Source: an uncultured Clostridia bacterium
Lineage (GTDB): Bacteria > Bacillota > Clostridia > TANB77 > CAG-508
Reading direction: 5' to 3'
Assembly (NCBI GenBank): GCA_948530865.1
Contig: CAOTKV010000007.1
Coordinates: 60,474-77,847, forward strand
Length of the DNA: 17,374 bases
Shown here: piece after piece, positions 7,621-13,851 of the stretch
How positions within the stretch are numbered: the stretch's first letter is position 1
Layout of the letters: the number at the start of each line of letters is the position of its first letter
Program-made: the position numbers and the translations under genes
The notes under the pieces: model-generated
What the model was told of the DNA's origin: nothing
What the model saw: only the letters and a program-made list of their open reading frames with translations
Databases searched by the model: none

Positions 7621-8796
7621 CTATAAGCTTATAATTTCTATTTTATTTTTATATACAATTCCAGCAATACTATTTCCTAAAACTATATTACTAATTTGCT
7701 TAGAAGATGTATAGTTTTTCAGCAACCATCCATTTGAATTAATTATTTGAACTTCATCACCTAAATTTATAGCCATAACATTTCCAGAAACAAGTAAAGA
7801 CTTTGGTAAATCGCTATTTAAAATATAAAGATTTTCTGAAGTATTATTTGTACTTTTCATTGCAATTTCATATTCGTAAGAAAATAAACCAGAAGATTGT
7901 TTATCAATTATTGCTATGGCATCTTTAAGATTTATATCAATAAATAAATCATTATTTGTTATGTCATAAACTCTTTCATTTGAATCTGGTGTTACTCTTT
8001 GAATATAACTATTAAACATACAAATTGCAGAAGTTTTATCTTTATAATCTATACCAGTTATTATTTCATTGTTTTCAGACTCATAAGTATACACAATAGA
8101 CTGTTTTGGGTCTGTTTGTGCAAGTTCTACAGAAACTATTTTTACATATGATTTAATTATTGTTCCTGAATAGTCAACTTCTCCAATTGCTAAATAGCTA
8201 TTGTTAGTTGAGATTGCTGTACTTGTTACATAAGTAGAAGATAGATAAACTCTAAATAATTCTTTACCACTTAAATCAAAATAAACAACTACAGACTTAT
8301 GAGTTGTATTTTTTATAACGATACTTACATAACCATTTCTATTTACACTAACTTGAGAAATTTGCCCTTCAACAGTATTTTTCCATAAAACATTTGAACC
8401 TGAAACTAAATAAATTTTTTGTCCTTCTTTTTCTGCCATAACCATATATTTTTCTGAAGTAGCAACTAAAGGAACAGAAATGTTAACATCAAGTTCTGCA
8501 AATGCTTTTCCATCAGAAGTATATTCTGTAAGTTTATTTTTACTTAATACAGTAATATATTTGTCATATGCATATACAGAAGGGTTATAATCAGAATTAA
8601 TTTCAATAGTATTAAGTTTTGATTCTGATACCTGTTTTTTTAGCCAATTAGTATCTATATCATGTCTAAAATCCTCATCCGTTGTATACTTTGCAACAGT
8701 AAAGATTATGAAAATTCCTACACAAATAAGAATAAGGATTTTAGTAGCTGAGCTTTTAGCTTTTGATTCTTTATCATTTTTCACGTACTTTATCAC
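7621..8796 (-). CDS. DUF5711-like membrane-anchored beta-propeller protein
   Basis: A 391-residue protein with a short basic cytoplasmic part, one transmembrane segment (about 19-37, ILILICVGIFIIFTVAKY) and an extracytoplasmic region of repeated blade-like strands (KYITVLSKNKLTEYTSDG, KYMVMAEKEGQKIYLV, GYVSIVIKN, SYLAIGEVDYSG). This pattern suggests a WD40/PQQ-like beta-propeller and matches my recollection of the DUF5711 family, which lies next to cvpA in many Clostridia. The GTG at 8796 has no clear SD. A second GTG at 8784-8782 (Val5) lies downstream of GGGTGAT and may be the true start. It is the first gene of the minus-strand pair with cvpA. Function is unknown. Confidence 0.75.
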   Translation of the reverse strand: MIKYVKNDKESKAKSSATKILILICVGIFIIFTVAKYTTDEDFRHDIDTNWLKKQVSESKLNTIEINSDYNPSVYAYDKYITVLSKNKLTEYTSDGKAFAELDVNISVPLVATSEKYMVMAEKEGQKIYLVSGSNVLWKNTVEGQISQVSVNRNGYVSIVIKNTTHKSVVVYFDLSGKELFRVYLSSTYVTSTAISTNNSYLAIGEVDYSGTIIKSYVKIVSVELAQTDPKQSIVYTYESENNEIITGIDYKDKTSAICMFNSYIQRVTPDSNERVYDITNNDLFIDINLKDAIAIIDKQSSGLFSYEYEIAMKSTNNTSENLYILNSDLPKSLLVSGNVMAINLGDEVQIINSNGWLLKNYTSSKQISNIVLGNSIAGIVYKNKIEIISL

Positions 8797-8863
8797 CCAT
8801 AATTTTTTTTCAACATAATCATAACAATTAAATAGTTTTTTTGCAAGTCTATCTTTAAAAATG

Positions 8864-8892
8864 TTGACAAATTAAACTTGTGAGATTATAAT
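8864..8892 (+). promoter_or_regulatory. consensus sigma-A promoter of tRNA-Arg(ACG)
   Basis: TTGACA (8864-8869), a 17-bp spacer and TATAAT (8887-8892) match consensus exactly. The mature tRNA starts 17 nt after the -10. Confidence 0.93.
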
Positions 8893-8908
8893 TAATGTAT
8901 TGCAAAAT

Positions 8909-8985
8909 GCAACAGTAGCTTAGCTGGATAGAGCACTCGGCTACGAACCGAGAGGTCGGGGATTCGAATTCCTCCTGTTGCACCA
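8909..8985 (+). tRNA. tRNA-Arg (anticodon ACG)
   Basis: A 77-nt cloverleaf with the CCA encoded. The acceptor stem is GCAACAG with CTGTTGC; the D-arm is GCTTAGCTGGATAGAGC; the anticodon stem CTCGG/CCGAG encloses the loop CTACGAA, giving anticodon ACG (A34 probably edited to inosine, reading CGN); the T-arm is GGGGATTCGAATTCCTC. It marks the boundary between core genes and the accessory block. Confidence 0.97.
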
Positions 8986-9033
8986 AAATAAAACCTAGGA
9001 ATGTTGAAAATATCAATTTCCTAGGTTTATTTT
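8986..9033 (+). terminator. terminator after tRNA-Arg(ACG)
   Basis: AACCTAGGAA (8992-9001) pairs with TTCCTAGGTT (9018-9027), extended with one bulge by AAAT/ATTT, then a T-rich tail. It starts right after the CCA end. Confidence 0.85.
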
Positions 9034-9043
9034 AGTCTATAAA

Positions 9044-9075
9044 TTTTACCTTTTTTTACCTTTTTTTACCTTTTT
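9044..9075 (+). repeat. tandem box cluster A: three TTTTTTTACC units at 10-bp period
   Basis: Three ACC cores at 9048-9050, 9058-9060 and 9068-9070 recur at exactly 10 bp, each followed by a T-run. On the other strand the unit reads AAGGTAAAAA. The cluster precedes the promoter of the putative small RNA; the gap from the last C (9070) to the -10 hexamer (9099) is 28 nt. This is one of seven clusters of the same unit in 9.0-14.5 kb. Confidence 0.85.
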
Positions 9076-9104
9076 GTGAAATTATGTCGAAAATAGTGTA
9101 TAAT
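9076..9104 (+). promoter_or_regulatory. promoter of small RNA copy 1, with a 0A-box-like site
   Basis: TATAAT at 9099-9104 with a weak -35 (GTGAAA, 9076-9081) at 17 bp. TGTCGAA at 9085-9091 lies in the spacer and matches the core of the Spo0A box. The weak -35 next to tandem boxes suggests activator dependence, which is inference. Confidence 0.6.
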
Positions 9105-9110
9105 AATCAA

Positions 9111-9190
9111 GTTGAGCATGTTGATAAAAATACAATATGTTTAATTATTAATCACTTAAAAAGCAGATGAGTAATCATCTGCTTTTCCCT
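9111..9190 (+). ncRNA. putative small RNA, copy 1 (about 80 nt)
   Basis: The stretch between a promoter (-10 at 9099-9104) and a strong terminator holds no plausible gene; only an 8-codon frame with no SD begins at 9118. It can fold as a 5' hairpin, CATGTTG (9117-9123) with CAATATG (9133-9139), then an AU-rich linker ending TTAATCACTTAAAAA, then the terminator hairpin. The same order with near-identical linker and terminator occurs on the minus strand at 10493-10420, also behind tandem boxes. I infer a two-copy small RNA family. Both transcript ends are predicted, and no known RNA family was recognised. Confidence 0.6.
9159..9190. terminator. terminator of small RNA copy 1
   Basis: AAAAGCAGATGA (9159-9170) pairs perfectly with TCATCTGCTTTT (9175-9186) around GTAA, followed by CCCTTTTT. 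It is symmetrical enough to work in both directions. Confidence 0.9.
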
Positions 9191-9290
9191 TTTTCGCTTA
9201 TAAATGTATTAGTATAAGTTTGACTTTTATATTTTGTTATTTCTCTAAGTAGAAATTATATACTTTATCTCAAAGTTTTTTGTATTTAAT

Positions 9291-9349
9291 AAAAAGGTAA
9301 AAGAAGGTAAAATAGGAAATATTGACCACAATAATTTATGTAATATAAT
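9291..9349 (+). promoter_or_regulatory. tandem box cluster B and promoter of the interrupted regulator gene
   Basis: GGTAA cores at 9296 and 9306 (10-bp period) are followed 16 nt from the second GG by TTGACC (9322-9327), a 16-bp spacer and TATAAT (9344-9349). The block 9292-9326 is 31/35 identical to 10593-10627 in front of the sigma factor gene. Here the boxes read GGTAAA toward the gene, opposite to clusters A, C and G. Confidence 0.7.
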
Positions 9350-9386
9350 AGATATGATATTATGTAAAATGAGGAGAACTATTGGA

Positions 9387-9764
9387 ATGACAAAACAATT
9401 AGACAATATAAATGTTACAAATTATACTATATTAAATTTGAAAGAAAAGATTAAAGATGAACTATAAAAGTTAAGTTATAATTTTGAGTATATAGGTAAA
9501 GAATATTTACTAGAAGCAATATATTTCCTATATTGTTCAAATAAATATTATAAATTTAGTCTTGAAAAAGATGTTTATCCAATAATAGCAAAAGAATATG
9601 GTGATACACCTAATAATGTTAAATCAACAGTTATTTATGCAACTGATAAAATGTTTTATGATTGTGAAGAAAATATTTTAATAAAATATTTAGGTAAATA
9701 TGAATTAATTAAACCTGGACCTAAAAAAATAATAAGAGCTGTTTTAAAAAATATAAAAAAATAA
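9387..9764 (+). pseudogene. Spo0A_C-type DNA-binding protein, interrupted by an in-frame TAA
   Basis: From ATG 9387 (SD GAGGAG at 9371-9376) the frame encodes 26 residues, then TAA at 9465-9467, then stays open for 98 codons to TAA 9762-9764. The downstream part (YIGKEYLLEAIYFLYCS, DVYPIIAKEYGDTPNNVKS, ATDKMFYDCEENILIKYLG, KPGPKKIIRAVLKNI) aligns without gaps to the C-terminal half of the intact regulator at 13060 and resembles the Spo0A effector domain. It lacks a receiver domain, so it was a stand-alone DNA-binding protein or an already shortened copy. A single nonsense change seems enough to have inactivated it; no good restart codon follows. It is followed by a broken membrane-protein gene, the same pairing as at 13.0-14.4 kb. 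Confidence 0.75.
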
Positions 9765-9850
9765 GAACGATAAAAAAGATAAAAATTCTAATATTGTAAA
9801 ATATAATGCATAATGATAAATTAATAATAAATAAAAGGAGAGGAAATTAA

Positions 9851-10379
9851 ATGAAAAAAATGTAAAAATAGTAAGAATTATTGATAATAATTCTTACTAT
9901 TGGAATTATATCAGTAAAGTTCTATACTAATTATATGAAAGATGAGTATCCATTAGAAAATATTTTAGCTTTATTAGATAATGATATTCCAAATAATATG
10001 TATTAAAAAAAGAATCAGTAGATGAGAAAAATAGCAAAAAAAGTACAGTTGAAATGTATTTAAAAGATAATAAGATATATATTCGAGAATTAGATAGTAA
10101 TAGAGAATGTTTATATGATTATGAAAATAAAAAAGAAATTCAAATTGAACATCAAAATAAAAAGATTTCTTATTTTCCAATAGATGAATCGATGAATCCT
10201 TTGAAGGAAGTATTAAATTATAATATTAATATAATAAAAGATACTAATGGAAAAGTTGAATATAAAGGAAGAGAGAAAAAAGATGAAAAAGAATATACTA
10301 AAATTTTATTAAATACAGAATATACACATTTACATATTCCTATAATACAGTCACAGATGATAATATATTAAATAGATAA
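9851..10379 (+). pseudogene. degenerate membrane-anchored protein, homologue of the gene at 13852
   Basis: A good SD (AAAAGGAG, 9833-9840) precedes ATG 9851, but stops follow at codon 5 and beyond. Conceptual repair gives an N-terminal hydrophobic anchor (LLIIILTIGIISV), then KDEYPLENILALLDNDIPNNMY. A one-base shift near 10003 leads to LKKESVDEKN and the open stretch to about 10320. A further shift near 10325 restores FTYSYNTVTDDNILNR, ending at TAA 10377-10379. The tail NTVTDDNILN matches NTVTDEQVKNL at the end of the intact protein encoded at 13852-14445 (minus), and the middle (KISYFPIDESMNPLKEVL) matches KISYYPETLHTMNEF. At least three lesions make this a pseudogene. A terminator-like hairpin follows at 10425-10455. 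Confidence 0.7.
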
Positions 10380-10419
10380 TTATACAGAATATGAAGTTAT
10401 AGAAATGAATTAATTTTAA

Positions 10420-10493
10420 AAGGGAAAAAGCAGATGGTAATACATCTGCTTTTTTAGTGATTAAATATGTTAGCTATTGTGTAAGTGGCTAAC
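10420..10493 (-). ncRNA. putative small RNA, copy 2 (about 75 nt)
   Basis: Read leftwards, TATAAT (10505-10500) is followed by a 5' hairpin GTTAGC/GCTAAC, an AU-rich linker ending TTTAATCACTAAAAAA, and a terminator (GCAGATG with CATCTGC, then TTTTTCCCTTTT). Copy 1 at 9111 has the same order and nearly the same linker and terminator, even in the CCCTTTT after the hairpin. The 5' hairpins differ in sequence but both form, which hints at conserved structure. No coding frame was recognised. The hairpin may also end plus-strand transcription from the broken gene at 9851. Ends are predicted. Confidence 0.6.
10425..10455. terminator. terminator of small RNA copy 2 (bidirectional)
   Basis: AAAAAGCAGATG (10425-10436) with CATCTGC (10443-10449) plus T-run (10450-10455); loop GTAATA. 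The leftward reading also ends in T residues. Confidence 0.88.
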
Positions 10494-10499
10494 AAAATT

Positions 10500-10550
10500 A
10501 TTATAGCACACATTTAGACATTTTTTTCAAAAAGGTAAAAAAAGGATAAA
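10500..10550 (-). promoter_or_regulatory. tandem box cluster C and promoter of small RNA copy 2
   Basis: On the plus strand GGTAAAA (10534) and GGATAAA (10544) are 10 bp apart. Read leftwards, the last ACC is followed after 28 nt by TATAAT (10505-10500), the same distance as in cluster A. TGTCTAA (10520-10514) sits where cluster A has TGTCGAA, shifted by one base. Confidence 0.7.
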
Positions 10551-10592
10551 TTTATTTTTAGTAAAATAATATATATAGATAGTTATTTAATA

Positions 10593-10627
10593 GAAAGGTA
10601 AGAAAAGGTAAAATAAGAAATATTGAC
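10593..10627 (+). promoter_or_regulatory. tandem box cluster D upstream of the sigma factor gene
   Basis: GGTA cores at 10597 and 10607, then TTGAC at 10623, 16 nt from the second GG as in cluster B. No convincing -10 at 16-18 bp is visible; a TATAAT occurs at a 22-bp spacing (10651-10656). The 35-base block is a near-copy of the one at 9292-9326, indicating promoter duplication. Confidence 0.65.
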
Positions 10628-10679
10628 GATTAGCTTATAGTATATGAAAATATAATTATAGTGAGGTATTAGGAAAATA

Positions 10680-11222
10680 ATGGAAGAACTTATAAATAAA
10701 GTTATTAATGGAGACAGTAATGCATACAAAGAACTCATTGGAATGGTAGAAAGAGAACTTTATTATATTGCTAAAATTACACTTCACAATGATGAAGATG
10801 CTAATGATGCAGTAAGTCAGTGCATTTATAAAGCTTATGTTAATTTAAGGAGTTTAAATGAAAAAGAGAAATTTAAATCTTGGATAAGAGGAATACTTGT
10901 AAATGAATGTAATGCAATACATAATAAAAACAAAAAGTCTATTCGATTAATAGAGAAAGTAAAAATGAGTAATATAATAAAACATCATGAAAATAGTATT
11001 AACAATGTTAATGATGATTTAGATTTTAATGTTCTTATATCTAAATTAAAAGACAAAGAACAAATTGCATTAACTTTGTATTATAAATATGGTTGTAACA
11101 CAACTGATATTGGAAAAATATTAAATGAAAATCCAAGTACAATAAAAAGCAGAATAAATAGGGCTGAAAATAAATTAAAAGAAATGTTAAAGGAGGTAGA
11201 AAACAATGAATCAAATGTTTAG
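10680..11222 (+). CDS. ECF-type RNA polymerase sigma factor
   Basis: A 180-residue sigma-70 family protein with only regions 2 and 4, the ECF layout. Region 2 covers about 8-80 (GDSNAYKELIGMVERELYYIAKITLHNDEDANDAVSQ, then KFKSWIRGILVNEC). Region 4 covers about 113-170 (LKDKEQIALTLYYKYG, TDIGKILNENPSTIKSRINRAENKLKEML), with a recognisable helix-turn-helix for -35 binding. It directs RNA polymerase to stress- or signal-specific promoters. ATG 10680 has AGGA 5 nt upstream. The last 17 bases overlap the start of the next gene, a membrane protein expected to be its anti-sigma factor. Upstream lies tandem-box cluster D. Target promoters are not identifiable here. Confidence 0.88.
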   Translation: MEELINKVINGDSNAYKELIGMVERELYYIAKITLHNDEDANDAVSQCIYKAYVNLRSLNEKEKFKSWIRGILVNECNAIHNKNKKSIRLIEKVKMSNIIKHHENSINNVNDDLDFNVLISKLKDKEQIALTLYYKYGCNTTDIGKILNENPSTIKSRINRAENKLKEMLKEVENNESNV

Positions 11223-12237
11223 TAGTAATGATGATATAAGTATTCGACTACAAGAATATTTTAAAAATGATTTTAATGATGAAATTCCTTCTAGTACAAA
11301 AAGAGCAATTGAAAATACATATTTAAAGATAGATATATTAAATAAAATACGAAATATTAGACGTATAGCAGCAATAATAATTTGTGCTATAACAATAACA
11401 TCAGGAGTAGTATTTGCAGATGATATTATAAAATATATTAGTTCAATATTTACAAGTTCAACAGAATCAATAGATATTGCAACTCAAAATGGATATATTC
11501 AAAATGTAAATATGGATTTTGTTTATGATAAAGATATTGGTATAAAAGTTGATAACATAATTATGGATGAATCAAAATTAGATATATCATATTTATATAA
11601 AGTAAATAATAATATAGATAAATTTGAACTTTATGAATATACCATAAAAGATATTGATAATTATATTTGGTATAAATTCAATAATGGAGATTATATATAT
11701 GAGAGTCCACCAATAATAACTGGTATGCATAATAGCACTAATCCAGTAAGATTAGAAAATAATATTATAAGGGAGTCAATATTATATTCTTCAAATGAAT
11801 TTCCTAAATGTGAAAAGTTATTTATAGAAGTAAATAAAATTAGATTAAATAGTCAAGAGATTATAGAAGGAAATTGGAAAATTGAACTAAATATAGCTGA
11901 TAAATTTAATGAAAGAGAAAAAATAATTTATGAACCAAGCTATAATGAACATATAATTCAGAGTGAAATTTATTTGACAGAAACAACTTTGAAAGTTTCA
12001 CTAGAACTTGATGTGTTGTATGATGATGATTTTCTTTTATACAATCCAGTTTCTTTAAAAGATAAATTTGATAAGATTTATAAAACTGGGGGAGATTCAA
12101 GTATAAAATTAGAAAAAACATCTAGATTCAATTTTGAATTTAATGTGAGTAAATATGATGAAAATATAGATATATTATATTTAGCAATTCCAATAAATGA
12201 TGATACAACAATAGTATTACAATTAAATAAAAAATAG
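11206..12237 (+). CDS. DUF4179-like membrane protein, probable anti-sigma factor
   Basis: A 343-residue protein. About 50 cytoplasmic residues (ISIRLQEYFKNDFNDEIPSSTKRAIENTYLKI) precede one transmembrane segment (about 52-72, IAAIIICAITITSGVVFADDI). A large extracytoplasmic domain begins with DIATQNGYIQNVNMDFVYDKDIGIKVDNIIMDES, a pattern I associate with the DUF4179 family that pairs with ECF sigma factors in Clostridia. The gene starts inside the sigma gene (ATG 11206, SD AAAGGAGGT at 11190-11198), so translation is coupled. Expected role: hold the sigma factor at the membrane until an envelope signal releases it. The pairing is strong; the signal is unknown. A terminator follows five bases after the stop. 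Confidence 0.82.
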   Translation: MNQMFSSNDDISIRLQEYFKNDFNDEIPSSTKRAIENTYLKIDILNKIRNIRRIAAIIICAITITSGVVFADDIIKYISSIFTSSTESIDIATQNGYIQNVNMDFVYDKDIGIKVDNIIMDESKLDISYLYKVNNNIDKFELYEYTIKDIDNYIWYKFNNGDYIYESPPIITGMHNSTNPVRLENNIIRESILYSSNEFPKCEKLFIEVNKIRLNSQEIIEGNWKIELNIADKFNEREKIIYEPSYNEHIIQSEIYLTETTLKVSLELDVLYDDDFLLYNPVSLKDKFDKIYKTGGDSSIKLEKTSRFNFEFNVSKYDENIDILYLAIPINDDTTIVLQLNKK

Positions 12238-12241
12238 TATT

Positions 12242-12274
12242 AAAAAAGCTGGGTATAACTACACCAGCTTTTTT
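12242..12274. terminator. bidirectional terminator between the anti-sigma gene and the secreted-protein gene
   Basis: AAAAAAGCTGG (12242-12252) pairs perfectly with CCAGCTTTTTT (12264-12274); A- and T-runs allow use in both directions by the two convergent genes. Confidence 0.9.
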
Positions 12275-12298
12275 GTAGGAAAATGAATCGAAATATTT

Positions 12299-12769
12299 TT
12301 AGAATACAGTTATAACCATATGTATTCTTAATGGTCTCATATCTCCATATGCTAAAGCATATTTGAAATAATAGCTAGAACCATAGGAGATAGGAATTTC
12401 TTCTCTTACTTCTTTACCATCAGCCCATAATGGTTTCTCGTAAATCTTTGCATTTGAAGAATTATATAGTTGTAGAGAAATCATATTAGTAACAGAATTA
12501 CCATTAGTATCTGTTACAGTTATTTGATATCGGACAGTATTTCCAGGGTATGACCGAATTTTTCCAGTATATTCTCCTATCATGTCCCAACTGTCATTTG
12601 CTAAGGTAATACCGCTTCTACTCATCATTTCAGGAGTAATCTCGAACTCCATAACAGTGGCAGATTCAGGAACGGCATTGTTTTCTGCAGCGAATGCGGT
12701 TGTGTTTACTGAGCAAATCAGCATTGCTACAACCAGCATCAAAGTACTAAAGTGTTTAAATGTTTTCAT
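12299..12769 (-). CDS. small secreted protein, unknown function
   Basis: A 156-residue protein with a textbook Sec signal peptide: basic MKTFKHF, hydrophobic LMLVVAMLICSV, then TTAFA with cleavage near residue 27. The mature part (about 128 residues) is rich in alternating strands (GNTVRYQITVTDTNGN, MISLQLYNSSNAKIYEK, SYYFKYALAYGDMRPLRIHMVITVF), suggesting a small beta-sandwich. There is no membrane anchor or sorting signal. The SD is AAGGAGGA just before ATG 12769. Base composition is richer in G+C than the genes around it, hinting at separate acquisition. The predicted promoter (-10 TAAAAT at 12916-12911, 28 nt from the last ACC of the palindromic box cluster) implies a leader of about 135 nt holding an inverted repeat. 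I do not recognise the family. Confidence 0.8.
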   Translation of the reverse strand: MKTFKHFSTLMLVVAMLICSVNTTAFAAENNAVPESATVMEFEITPEMMSRSGITLANDSWDMIGEYTGKIRSYPGNTVRYQITVTDTNGNSVTNMISLQLYNSSNAKIYEKPLWADGKEVREEIPISYGSSYYFKYALAYGDMRPLRIHMVITVF

Positions 12770-12837
12770 AAAAAGTCCTCCTTTGTAAAACTACTGGTAC
12801 TAAAGCTATAAACTCATTTTCCTACATATATATAACC

Positions 12838-12872
12838 AATTGTATAAATAAAATTATTTCTTTCATACAATT
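12838..12872 (-). promoter_or_regulatory. inverted repeat in the leader of the secreted-protein gene
   Basis: AATTGTAT (12838-12845) and ATACAATT (12865-12872) form a perfect 8-bp inverted repeat with a 19-nt spacer. It could be an operator or a leader hairpin; nothing decides between them. Confidence 0.35.
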
Positions 12873-12910
12873 AGTTAATATCGTCCTATATAAGCAACAA
12901 TACATGCGAT

Positions 12911-12995
12911 ATTTTAACATAGATTATGAGTAGTGAATCAAAAAGGTAAAAAAAGGTAAAATTTTTAATATTTTTTAACTTTTTTTACCTTTTTG
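12911..12995. promoter_or_regulatory. palindromic box clusters E/F, divergent promoter region
   Basis: Two GGTAAA units (12945, 12955) on the plus strand face two units on the minus strand (ACC at 12987-12989, AAC at 12977-12979). Together they form an inverted repeat of about 23 bp per arm (12939-12961 with 12973-12995) with a single mismatch. Read leftwards, TAAAAT (12916-12911) lies 28 nt beyond the last ACC, driving the secreted-protein gene. Read rightwards, the region leads to the regulator at 13060, with TGTCTTA at 13006-13012 but only a poor -10. Confidence 0.7.
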
Positions 12996-13059
12996 CGTCG
13001 TTTTTTGTCTTAAATGTTATCTAGTTAATTAAAGGAAAAAATGAGGGAAAGATTTTATT

Positions 13060-13803
13060 ATGATAAATACTATGTTAATTGAGAAAAATATAAATTATGG
13101 AAAAAAATTAATAAGTGGCTTATCTGTAAAAAATGATAAATTTAGATTATGTGGAATAGCAAATAACAAAAAAGAAATTTTATTTTTAATGGAAAATATT
13201 GAAGTTGATATTATAATTATTGATATGCCAATTGATGAGTGTAATTTAATAATGAAACTTTTAGAAGAAAAGAATAAACAAACTTCTGTGATATTAATGC
13301 TAGATAAAAATGTTGAAATTAATAATTCATATATAGATTTTTTTATGAACAATAAGAAATTAGATTATAATATAAAAACAGAAGATGTTTTTAGTGATGC
13401 TGATAAAATAAATTCTATAATTACTTCTAAACTAAATATACATAATGAAACAGTAAATAAAAGAAAAAATGAAGAGGAAGTAAGAGATAAAATTAATAAG
13501 GAACTTTCGTATTTGGGATATAATTTAAAGCATTATGGAAGTAAATATATTGCTGAAACAATTTTTATTTTATATACTGCTAAAGATTATTGTGATGAAA
13601 ATTTGGAAGGTAAAATATATCCTGTTGTTGCTAAAAAATTTGATAAAACAATTAATAACATTAAAACAAATATAAAAAATGCTACTGATATAATGTATTA
13701 TGAATGTGAAGAAGAAATATTAAGAAAATATTTAGGCCATTGCTATTTCTCAAAGCCAAAACCCAAAGAAGTTATATTAAATGTTTTAAAGAGAATAATA
13801 TAG
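13060..13803 (+). CDS. response regulator with degenerate receiver and Spo0A_C-like DNA-binding domain
   Basis: A 247-residue two-domain protein. The first ~125 residues look like a receiver: strand TMLIEKN, FRLCGIANN, then VDIIIIDMP with Asp55 at the usual phosphorylation position, and SVILMLDKN. However, the acidic pair after the first strand is reduced to Glu8, and the Ser/Thr of the fourth strand is replaced (MLDK), so phosphorylation control may be altered or lost. Residues about 145-247 match the Spo0A effector domain in layout: LSYLGYNLKHYGSKYIAETIFILY, KIYPVVAKKFDKTINNIKTNIKNATDIMYY, YLGHCYFSKPKPKEVILNVLKRI. The start is ATG 13060 with GAGGG 12 nt upstream; ATG 13072 is an alternative. 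It lies downstream of the palindromic boxes and convergent to the membrane-protein gene at 13852. It is not Spo0A itself, whose receiver is better conserved. Confidence 0.8.
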   Translation: MINTMLIEKNINYGKKLISGLSVKNDKFRLCGIANNKKEILFLMENIEVDIIIIDMPIDECNLIMKLLEEKNKQTSVILMLDKNVEINNSYIDFFMNNKKLDYNIKTEDVFSDADKINSIITSKLNIHNETVNKRKNEEEVRDKINKELSYLGYNLKHYGSKYIAETIFILYTAKDYCDENLEGKIYPVVAKKFDKTINNIKTNIKNATDIMYYECEEEILRKYLGHCYFSKPKPKEVILNVLKRII

Positions 13804-13814
13804 CTTATAAAAAT

Positions 13815-13844
13815 AAAGCTTCTTACATTTTAGTAAGAAGCTTT
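13815..13844. terminator. terminator between the regulator and the membrane-protein gene
   Basis: AAAGCTTCTTAC (13815-13826) pairs with GTAAGAAGCTTT (13833-13844). The T-run is better on the minus side (TTTATTTTTA), so it serves mainly the leftward gene and probably both. Confidence 0.85.
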
Positions 13845-13851
13845 GTACATA

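Noticed and set aside
9044..9070. Tandem 10-bp repeats as a CRISPR array or simple microsatellite
   Set aside because: Units are too short and have no spacers. Two or three copies at seven promoter-linked places with fixed geometry do not fit slippage of one tract.
9118..9144. An 8-codon peptide inside small RNA copy 1
   Set aside because: It has no ribosome binding site and is not preserved in copy 2.
9465..9467. Programmed read-through of the TAA in the Spo0A_C-type gene
   Set aside because: TAA is the most common stop in the window, the context shows no read-through signal, and the neighbouring gene is also broken.
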